Of a stretch of DNA of 64,000 nt, positions 55,640 to 64,000 are shown piece after piece. Every line of letters starts with the position of its first letter. Positions within the stretch are counted from its first letter, which is position 1. The DNA lies in the NCBI GenBank assembly GCA_025766275.1, contig JAFKAC010000002.1, forward strand, positions 2,852,001 through 2,916,000, read 5' to 3'. The translations under genes and the position numbers were made by a program. The stretch comes from Lactarius indigo. Its lineage: Eukaryota; Basidiomycota; Agaricomycetes; Russulales; Russulaceae. Below the pieces are notes generated by a model, which worked only from the letters and a program-made list of their open reading frames with translations, was not told the DNA's origin and did no database searches.

Positions 55640-58540
55640 CAACAGACCAGTGACACTTTGATGTTTGTGCTCTTCCAGAACGTGTCTTTCCTTCCCAGTC
55701 CTTCGCATCCACGTCCGGACCATGCTCCAACAGAATGTCTGCAATCTTGAGCTTCGTTGTTGTCACCAGATGTAACGGGGTTCAGGGGAATGCATCTCGT
55801 GCTTCCGTGTTCGCACCATACCCCAGCAATAATCGCACTACCTGGGGTCAACCACCTTTGGGGTTATCACTCCATTGTGCGTCATGCAAAAGGAGTGCGG
55901 CCGTAAGTGTCCTGGGAGTCAATGTCCGCAGTGTACTCAAGAGCACTCGAACGACGGCGACGTGCCTACCATTTACGGCCCAATTCAGCGGAGTATTGTG
56001 GCCATCTTCTTGCGAATTCACATCTGCGCCATGGTCGATTGAACAATGTCACGGTGACCCAGTTGCGATGCAAGTCGCACTGGCGTTCGGTTCGTATAGT
56101 TTCGAGCATCGACACCCACATCGCACCGAACAATGACCATACAACCTGGAGATAACCCGCAAATGATGCCGAGTGTAACGCAGTCCCATTACTACCACCT
56201 CTAGCGCTTGCACTCTGCGGGTATTTGAGAACAAGCTGTTCCACTACCTCAGGGAATCCACACAATGCGGCATAATACAATGGTCTTTGCTCTGTGTCCC
56301 TGATCCACTAATGTTTTCGAGATAGATAGTGTCACCGGCATCGTGCATCCGGACCCACACTTCAAAATAGGGCTTGTCTGGGTCAAAGAGACATTCCGTC
56401 CCATCGTGGATCCGCGAGGCGACACCCCCGACCTGCGCATGACTCACCCAGTACTCAGCATCATATCGGACCAGAGGAGCGTTATCGGAGCCGTTTTTGA
56501 TGTCGGAATCCCGAAGTAGAACACCAAGAGAAGCTTGGGCGAGCGCTGTAGCATATTCAAGAGTCATACGGTACCGAGAAATATCTCTCGTTGGTGTTGC
56601 AAGCCGATCCCACATCAAAAACGCTTTGACTGAAAAATGCGACGGGGATTTGTGGTCTGGGACGACAATGATTAAATTTGATCATGTACAAAATACTGCC
56701 TGTTCGTGATCTTCCCACTGCCAAGCCAAGTTCGGCTTTGGGATCTCGCCATTTGTTACTTCAGAGTCAAAGGCGAGTAGCTCGGCGGCAGAAATGAGCC
56801 GAATTGCCACCGCGAGGCACTGCAGCATGCGATACGCGTGCGCTTGATTGGCCTTCTTGATTTCCATCACCACCCGTTCATATGTCTCGTCTAGGGACTC
56901 CAGAAGCTCATTTAAAGCACGCCGGACGCTTTGCGGAAGGCATTGTCATAGTGTTCCCATCTGATAGAACACCCATCGAAACCTGGTGAGAGGCATGAGC
57001 CATCATCACGAAGTTGGAATGGTGGATGATGCCCTTACATTCCGTCGGCTCTTCCCGAGAGCGACTCGACAACCGTTTTCTTGTCCTCCTCTCTCCATCG
57101 CTTCATCATCGTCTCAGAGTCGGAGAATACGACAGAATTAACGTGGTTAATGATATTTTTCTTTTGACCGCTTTCATCATGGAGGGACACGTGAAGTGCT
57201 AAAGGCCTAAGAGTAGTCCCAATATCAAACTCGAGACGGCTAGAGACGCAGATGTGGAGATGACATGAGTTCCTTGACAAGAGTGAGAACTTATTCACGA
57301 GGCGACGGGATGCTAGATGGGTTTGGGCATTCATCGAGCGTGTCTAAGATAACGAAAATTGGATATTGATTAGGAATCGCGGACATACTCTTGAGGCCTT
57401 GTGTTAACATAGTTTCGCTGGGCTTTTGTGCACCACTGTCATGTTCCAAATAAAGGCGGTAGAGGATGTCACAACAAGGACCAGACTGAGCAGAAAGTTG
57501 GACGAGAAGAGATGGGAGGAGGATGTTTCGACGATTTTGTTCATCAAGGTCCCTGAAATCGAAATGGAAGTACTAGGCAACAGACGCTAAGCCTGCCTTG
57601 CGTAAGGTTTCAACGTCTTGAATGATGGCGGAGCTGTGGGGCAATGTAAGTTGGTCGAGGCGTTGAGTGCTGAGCAAAGACCGACGAAAGGATGCCCTTC
57701 CCAGAGCCCGCTAAGAATGCGGATAGTCATCAGGAGTGAATTGGGGAAAAGTGGAGAAAACATCACGGCCGGAAGCGACAAGTTTTATCACAAATACTTC
57801 ACGTCATCTAAGCTGTTTGCCAATTGTTGGACCACTTCCTGCGTCCTTCTTCCATCTGTACGTGCGTGTTCAGGATGAGGTCCCCGAGTAGCCAACGTGC
57901 TCGATGTTCCATTCTTTACAGTAGTCACCTTATTGTTCACGATGTGCGTGAGGTCCAGGATCTGTGCAGCCGTCATTCAGGCCCCCTATTGTGTCAGCTC
58001 GTCTAGCCGCTTCAAAGCACCTTCCATCCATCTCCTTCATTCCAACGAGCTTCTTCAGATATGTTTCTGAATATGTATTAGCTAACGATTTTATATCACT
58101 GAGAGAAACGCACTCATTCGACTCTGCTTCATCTCCTTCGTTGCAATCGCGAAGATGTTCAGCACGTCGACCATTATCTTCACGATTATGTCGGACATTG
58201 CATCTGTCGGCCGCACCGCAGTATCAGACTCACGCCTAAAGAAGTTCTCAATAAGCTCGAAGAGATCATCAAGGGCATCTTGGCCAGCATCAACATCCTT
58301 TGCTACCTGTGACAGATTCTGGTGTCTTTAATCGTCTCCAAACAGGGATCAAGGAGGATGGTCACCGAGAGGAGGACCCCAACAACAGCGAAGATAACTT
58401 GTGCAGGCGAGAATACCTGCAAAGTCGTTACCAAGTTGGCAGTAGACAGGTTAACTTGATGAGATTCACGAGTCCGACACCGTCCCCGAGCGTTGCGGAG
58501 AATGCGTCGAGGATGCTGATAGTCGGGTTCAACCACCGTT
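55640..58540 (-). pseudogene. NACHT-ankyrin (STAND/NLR-like) pseudogene
   Basis: Remnant of a fungal NLR-like protein. In order from 58540: FSPAQVIFAVVGVLLSV of the N-terminal fungal STAND region, then MEGALKRLDELTQ. The NACHT part has FHFDFRDLDEQNRRNILLPS then LLVQLSAQSGPCCDILYRLY and FVILDTLDECPNPSSIPSPR (the Walker B-like D-D-E), and RWREEDKKTVVESLSGRADG. The winged-helix-like part has KKANQAHAYRMLQCLAVAIR and FSVKAFLMWDRLATPTRDIS. Ankyrin repeats include LYYAALCGFPEVVEQLVLKY, GTALHSASFAGYLQVV and RLLLGYGANTEARDAFP, then TPLHLVTTTKLKIADILLEH. A recognisable Walker A lysine loop was not found. Stops and frame changes occur in every part, for example TGA shortly after AVFCT near 56680. It is inactive as written. 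Confidence 0.5.
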
Positions 58541-58802
58541 ATAATTTCGTCGGTACTCCTTGACTAATCAAATTTTGATTTTATTCTGAAGGACAGTTAG
58601 AGTGTCGTCGGGAGAGTTGCAGGCTTGAAGTCGTGCTGCAAGCGGATGCGCTAGAATACCCTTCGTTTTCGTCCCGGGTCTCGTGTACGAACAGACGATG
58701 AGCAGCATCAATTGTCCAAGACCGATTCCGAGTCGTTACGCTACAGTATACCTATCTACGATAACCTGCGGATTCTCAAGCTAGATAACACCCAATACGA
58801 AG

Positions 58803-61423
58803 CTAATCGCTCAAAATGGCCTGCACAACGTTTGCCACGCGCAGCTGTCTTAAATCAGTATAAGTCTGTAGTTATTCCGTTGAGTCCGTGTCGTCCTGGG
58901 AAAAGAAGGGCAACACACCTGACCGGTACCAAGAAAGACGATTGGCTGCCCTGTCACATAAGTCATGGACAAAGCCGCACCAACCTGTAACCGACGATAG
59001 CGTTCGTCGGTGCCTGCGGGGTGCACTAAAAAGAGGGGAAACTGACCTTGTCGTCAACGGTATCCCATTTGGTGACGATCATTCCGTCGATGCCACGTCC
59101 CTTACTCGCACCTCCCATGCCCGAAAAGTCGCGCAAGGCACGGTCGAATTTGGACAGTTGATCAACGGCCTCGTTACCGACAAGAGCTTCGCCGACGAAG
59201 AGAACCCTGTCAGGATTATTCACTGATACAAGCTTGGCGAGGGCGCGCATGAGAGGCTGTACGACTTCGTGAGTACGGCTGGGACTACCTCTAAATCTAG
59301 AAGAGTGTAGGCATGCATACCTCATTATCCTGCATACGCCCGGCGGTATCGATCAGGACAACATCAAAGTCATTGTCCTTAGCTGTAACGAGATCATGAG
59401 TGCCTATAACAAATGAGTCGGGACGTGACGTTACCATAGGCAATCGCCTCCTTGGCGATCCCCGCAGCGTCCTTGCCATAACCCCGCTCGTATAACTCAA
59501 CTCGGCCTTTGCTGTCTCCGGCTCCATTAACGCCTAGCATACTCAGATTCCGAACGTGCACGCGTAGTTGTTCTACTGCACCGCTCCTATACGACCGTGG
59601 ATATCTAGCTGTCGGAACGGATGTCCAAGAAGACGCACCTGAATGTATCGCAGGCAGCGATGAGGACCCTGAAGCCATTCTGGATGAGCCAGAAGCAGAC
59701 TTTGGACAGATTAGTGCTCTTGCCCACGCCATTAACGCCGACAAAGGTGATGCTATAGGGTATACGCTGCTGTGTCGAAGTCAGGGGGGAGGATAACTTG
59801 GCTCGAATGGAAAGTAATAAATCCGTCGACGTCTTCGGAGTGAGGATGTGTGTGATAGAATTGGACAGCGCTTGCCGCACGGCCGCGCTCGTCGCTGTGA
59901 GACGAAATCATCGGTGAGTCATCGCACTGAGTAGAATGGGCTCTGCGTACTTTGAAAACCCCCCACTTTCTTCCCAACTAAACCCTGACCAACACCCTCG
60001 CACACCTTCTCCGCAATGTCCTTAGCCACGTTTTTCTTCATGAGGTGTTGTTTCATTCCCTCCAACACGGGCTTCAGATCATCTTCCGAAAGTACCTTCG
60101 TACCAGTGAACCTCGCGAACAACGAACCGAGAGCGCCCAGCGAGCTCTGTGCTGGTTTGCTCTCCTTGTCTAATGTTCCGCTTAGCGCTTTGGCGATCAC
60201 ATCGTCTGCCGTCCCGCCGTTGGCAAACTCCCAATCCCTAACTTCATACAGCCCGTCCTTAGTGCGGGATCCGAGTGAGGCCTCGTCGACGAGTGCTTGC
60301 AAGTCGTTTGAAGCCGGGCGGTCGCTTAGATCGCTCGACTTCTCGTATGAGAAGTCGAGGGAGGCCATCTCGGATTCGCTAGGTGGTTCGTCGCCCCACT
60401 TGCGGAGAACTTTGCCTTTCTGCTTACGCTTCACGGTGACGTCAGAGCTAATCGTCCGCATTCTGCGTCAGTTCAGGAGAGGTTTAAAGACCGTAACTCA
60501 CTCAGAGTTGGTATGACTATCCCTGCCGCTCCCAGTATCCCCACGCGTCCTCCCCCCCCTCCCAGCTGCACGGGCGCCTCCACGCCCGCGTAGCCTATTT
60601 TTGAGTGCCTGAACATTGCGTGCGATTTGTTGCTCATCCACTGTTCCAAGATGATGTTCCGGGGGAGCTACAAACACCATGAGATGAGCGGAAGCGAGGC
60701 GAAGACGAAATATGACCGACGAGCATCAACATCACTGGAACCAGGACTCGGAGTAAGCGGTGGCGGTCTAGCAGCGGGGCGCAAGCGATGCTTGCGGTCC
60801 TTAAAAGCCGCACGTCAGTGCAAACCTCGTGTGATCTACACTAGAAGCGCACCTCTGCTACTTTGTTCTCCAGGCCCTGGAGCAACTTGTCAAAGGCAGA
60901 ATCCCATCCCTCAAGTGCCTCAGCCAAATTCCAACGTGAGGGCTCCGGAGCGGAATTAGAAAGTGCGATCGCGGTGTTTTTGACAACGTGAAGCGAGGCG
61001 ACGAACGCAGCGAGGAAAGGTTGGAAGAGCTTGACAAATATGGTCTTGAGTGCACCCAAAAGTTCTTCGACGTATGTGAGCTGTAGAACGCGTTGGTATG
61101 CGACCTGTATGTGGGATGGGTCAAAAGTCCGTGGTGAAGGGGGAGGGTGTTTACCACGAAGATCAGTTCAAGGTCGTTGACGAACGTCCACTTGACAGCA
61201 TATCCACCTTTTTCATATGTTTGCTCTGCCGCACGACCCTCTATGAGAACATCACGAATGAGGCCATTGACGGGCGAGGCAGGGGACGACGCCGCGTGAG
61301 CAGCATTTGGCGTGAATGAGCGGGACCAAAGAACGACCCCGCCTGCTCATGAATGAGCTCGGGAAATATTCGTTAAAGGAGAGTAAGCAGACCTTTGTGC
61401 ATTATTGAGCAATGGTCGAGCAT
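58803..61423 (-). CDS. SRP101: signal recognition particle receptor alpha subunit
   Basis: Peripheral ER GTPase that docks SRP-ribosome complexes at the translocon. From 61423, [12 protein letters not shown] reads into [13 protein letters not shown]. The SRX fold has [40 protein letters not shown] and [21 protein letters not shown] linker has [10 protein letters not shown]. The NG domain carries [20 protein letters not shown] (G1), [15 protein letters not shown] (G2 region), [14 protein letters not shown] (G3) and [20 protein letters not shown] (G4), then [19 protein letters not shown]. The C-terminus VVQAILSD ends at 58803. G4 reads TKWD where TKFD is more usual; the key Lys and Asp remain. 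About eight exons with intact frames. A GAC repeat abuts the start. Confidence 0.5.
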
Positions 61424-61430
61424 TGTCCAC

Positions 61431-61454
61431 GACGACGACGACGACGACGACGAG
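61431..61454. repeat. (GAC)8 microsatellite in the SRP101 5' leader
   Basis: Eight GAC triplets, eight bases upstream of the SRP101 start codon on the minus strand (GTC repeats in its leader) and just beyond the cyclin L stop. Length polymorphism would alter the leader but not the protein. Confidence 0.5.
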
Positions 61455-61475
61455 GTTAAGAATTAGTTTATTTAA

Positions 61476-62506
61476 TTATTTTTTATTCTCGAGCCATTGT
61501 CGGAAATCTCTTTTAGTTAACAAGCCCATAATCTCAACCCGTTCGTCGGTTGTCCGTTCCCTGTACAGCCGCATAATGTACCCGCACACGCTCCATAAAT
61601 CTTCCCACTCGACATCGAACAATTCCCACCAACAATTCGTTAGGTCCGAGGGCAATGCGATGCCCAATTGACGCGTCGTGAGCAAAATTGCTGCGCTTAC
61701 TACTGTGGGCACAGCATACAGTGCATAAACTGGCGTTTGCAATCTGTTCGGCCATCGAATCAAGGTGCTATGAAAAGTAGCAGTTTGGTTAAACGCACGC
61801 GTCATTAAGGTAACCCCATGCCATCGACACGGCTTCGTTGCGATTTGTGAGTCCGAGCAAGCGCATGTAATTTACCAGTGTGCCATAGGGTAGTACCACC
61901 TGTACGTCGAATCCCAGTCGCTTTAATATCTGCATCTCGGAGACGACCAATGCTTCTCTGAGGTCGTAAAAGGTGTTGCCAAAGTATGACATAGGTGTGT
62001 ACTTGAATTCGGGTGGCGGATGCACGAACGATGTGGACGCGACAGTATGTGCGGCGCGCTGAAGAAGGAGGTCGTAGACATTGATGAGGTCACGCATGCG
62101 GACAGGACACTCCTCCAGCTTCGAGGACAGGAAAAGTGCCCCCATGCCGACGTCCTACGAAGGGTCAGAGGGAACTAACACGATGAGACAACGATGAGGA
62201 CGTACAGCTACCGAAAACTGCTTCAGGGAGCTAACATAGAAGAACCTTTGAAGGAGTATCTGGGCGGTGGCCACGGCAACTTGCTTTCTGTCATCTAGTA
62301 TGTGTGGGGGTAACATGCTGAGAAGAAGAAGAGACGGACTGGTTCAGCAGTATGCCGGCTTGATGAATGAGCTTGCAACCGTATGCTCTGAGATCCTCTT
62401 CGATATTATGGGGGACACCATCCTGAGCTGAAGGTGTCGATTGAATTTGAGAGAGTGAGGCGAGGGGATGAAGTCGTCGACGGACCGTGACGGTACCCGT
62501 CGACAT
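61476..62506 (-). CDS. cyclin L-type cyclin
   Basis: Cyclin-box protein of the L/K/T class, which partners CDK11- or CDK9-type kinases in transcription and splicing. It starts at 62506 with MSTGTVTVRRRLHPLASLSQ and IQSTPSAQDGVPHNIEEDLR, then AYGCKLIHQAGILLNQ. After an intron it reads AVATAQILLQRFFYVSSLKQ, then MGALFLSSKLEECPVRMRDL and INVYDLLLQRA. The second half has LREALVVSEMQILKRLGFDV and LPYGTLVNYMRLLGL, then AWGYLNDA. The last exon covers VYALYAVPTVVSAAILLTTR, QLGIALPSD and WWELFDVEWEDLWSVC, ending LENKK at 61476. The ASKxEE-type and RLGFDV features match cyclin L. The RS tail of animal cyclin L is absent, as is usual in fungi. Confidence 0.5.
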
Positions 62507-62552
62507 TGGAGGAGACGAGAGGGGACAAACAAGGAGCAAACAAGGAGGTGGG
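62507..62552. promoter_or_regulatory. 46-bp divergent promoter, cyclin L / RS-rich gene
   Basis: Only 46 bases separate the two start codons. On the plus strand the sequence is almost pure purine plus A-rich (two ACAAACAAGG or GCAAACAAGG units near 62524-62547). No TATA element is visible. Confidence 0.5.
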
Positions 62553-64000
62553 ATGTCTTCCACTCTTCCACTTCCACCCAAGCCCGACTTTGAGGCCCTT
62601 CCAAGTCGCCCTCCTCCAGACAGGCGTCAACGTTCTCCTCGAAAATCTCCACCGCCGAGGTCGCGCCCACCATACGGTGACTCTTACCATCCCAATGAAC
62701 ATCGTCCCCGCCCCAGAAACTCACGCGGTTCCTCTCGCTTCGACTCGGACACGCGAGCAAGAGGCGATTTTCACCGCGACGACAGACGATATGAGTCGCG
62801 GAATTACGAGCCTGACAGAAGGGACTTTGACTACCGCAGAGATCATGACCGTGACCGTCCACGCGACCACGACAATGGCCGCGATAGACGTGGGTATGAT
62901 CGTGACCGCGACTATGAAAAGCGGGATTTTGATCGTTCCCGCGACCAACGTGACCGCGACCGCCGATATGATCCGCGTAATGGTCCACCGCGTCGACGTT
63001 CCAGGAGCCGTCGGCGAGGTGAGCGATCATGGTCACCCCGCCGTCGTTCACGTAAGTTTCCTCTTTCTCTTTAAAATGCCCGCGATCATTCGTTCTGCAT
63101 GCCTTATCCTTCCCTCTAGCTTCTCGAGATCGTCGCCCTCGCTCCCCTACTCCACCACCGCGTCGTAGCTCACCATACCGGCGTTCCCCAAGTGCCCGTT
63201 TGACTGCAGACGTGAGGTCGAATGCTTCGCTGCCCTCCGGACCATCAGCCCCTCCAGAGCCAAAGTCTCCTTTTGACTGTGACAATGTGGTGGATGTGCG
63301 GCATGCTCAACGGGACCCATCACCACCCAACTCTCCTCGACCTCCGCCGCCGATAGAACCACGCCCAGGTACTCCACGGGAATCTCACATACCTCTTCCT
63401 CTTGACAAGGGCAAGGCAAAGGCGACTGCACGACTTGCTTCTGACGCCAACGAGGATGTGAAGATGGACGATGTGGCTCCTCCGCAGCAGAATCCACAAC
63501 CCACCGACCAGCCAAGAAAACTTAGCCCGCAGCCCTCAACAGGAGGAGCCCCTACTACGACTTATGCTCTGCCGCCCCACCCGGGTTTACCAGCAAACCC
63601 GAAGCGGTCGCGAATATTGCAATCTAACTTGCCAAATTCAAACGCGGGGCGGTCTTCCAATGTCCGAATGCCTCCTATCCCACCTTACGAGATAAAGGAA
63701 GTCGTAAAGGAGAGCCTTAACAAAGAGGTCGGACTTTATTTTCTGGTTGTGCATCTCTTCCGTCCTCACACGCACGCCGCGCAGATTACCAGATTGGCCA
63801 GTTTGAACGCGTCGCAGAAAACCGCCACCGAGCCGCTCATTCGTGCAGCCGAGCGCTCACGGCATGAGCTCGAAATGAGTCTGCTCGAGCTGTATGCGGC
63901 GGCGGAACGTCGTAAAGCAGCCGCCGCACAAGTTGAGGAGGCACGTGCAGGGACGTTAGGTATCGGCGGTAGACACGAGTACTCGACCGGAGTATCGGAT
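62553..64000 (+). CDS. RS/RD-rich protein, C-terminus beyond window
   Basis: Starts MSSTLPLPPKPDFEALPSRP and soon enters a long Arg-Asp, Arg-Ser and Tyr-Asp-Arg-rich stretch (RDHDRDRPRDHDNGRDRRGY and similar), typical of RNA-processing or nuclear-speckle proteins. One intron (GTAAGT at about 63051 to CTCTAG at about 63119) joins to RDRRPRSPTPPPRRSSPYRR. A Pro-rich linker with KPFDC-like text (KSPFDCDNVVD) and NPKRSRILQSNLPNSNAG follows. Near 63730-63790 either a GTCGGA...GCGCAG intron is removed or the frame reads through; removal gives KEITRLASLNASQKT. Then ELEMSLLELYAAAERRKAAA suggests a coiled coil. No RRM is visible in this part. The frame is open at 64000. A specific family is not identified. 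Confidence 0.5.

Noticed and set aside
62344..63285. 313-codon minus-strand frame, rich in His, Gly and Arg
   Set aside because: It is the complement of the RD/RS-rich coding repeat of the plus-strand gene. Such repeats keep the opposite strand open by composition alone.
1..64000. CRISPR array, bacterial operon or phage features
   Set aside because: Short spliceosomal introns and eukaryotic gene content throughout, with no regularly spaced short repeats.

Overview
The window reads as nuclear DNA of a filamentous basidiomycete, most likely an agaricomycete. Genes are dense, on both strands, and interrupted by many introns of about 45-60 nt, often with GTNNGT donors and CTNAC-like branch points. 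Protein families typical of mushroom-forming fungi also point this way: a NACHT-ankyrin relic, a DUF6534-like membrane protein relic, a LigB/DODA dioxygenase and a tiny Cys-rich metallothionein. I see no CRISPR array, rRNA, confident tRNA or intact transposon.

Left arm (1-20 kb): a truncated arrestin-like gene (-), 3-hydroxyisobutyrate dehydrogenase (+), an NAD-dependent epimerase-like gene (+), a DODA-type extradiol dioxygenase (-), TFIIH subunit Tfb3/MAT1 (+), a C78-family peptidase (-), proteasome alpha4 (+), a large Gea/GBF1-type Sec7 Arf-GEF (+) and cytochrome b561 (-). Between 9.2 and 18.3 kb four neighbouring genes carry seven or eight apparent one-base insertions. Six of these turn a CpG into CAG or CTG.

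Middle island (20.3-30.3 kb): gene-poor and rearranged. It holds one intact SDR gene with an inverted, truncated copy of its own promoter and 5' end, a pair of ~0.9-kb direct repeats, a dead fragment of the SPP2 gene whose intact parent lies at 35-36 kb, a relic of an Rsp5-like HECT ligase, an Old Yellow Enzyme pseudogene with two stop codons, and a DUF6534-like fragment.

Right arm (31-64 kb): compact housekeeping genes. In order they are a PKA-like kinase (+), Ssf1/PPAN Brix protein (+), SPP2 G-patch splicing factor (-), cytochrome c heme lyase (-), nitronate monooxygenase (+), a WD40 protein (-), a conserved unknown (+), SYF1 (-), Rab geranylgeranyl transferase alpha BET4 (+), metallothionein (-), EDC4-like decapping scaffold (+), a small ORF (-), SFT2 (+), glyoxalase II (-), a NACHT-ankyrin pseudogene (-), SRP receptor alpha (-), cyclin L (-) and an RS/RD-rich protein running off the right edge (+). 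Several divergent pairs share very short spacers (45-85 bp). RNA processing is well represented (SPP2, SYF1, cyclin L, RS-rich protein, EDC4), but nothing shows that these genes form a functional cluster.

All exon boundaries were inferred by eye from splice signals and protein-family conservation. Gene coordinates run from start codon to stop codon and include introns.

[Form note: the original answer gave no feature confidence values; the schema requires them, so 0.5 is a uniform placeholder, not an estimate.]
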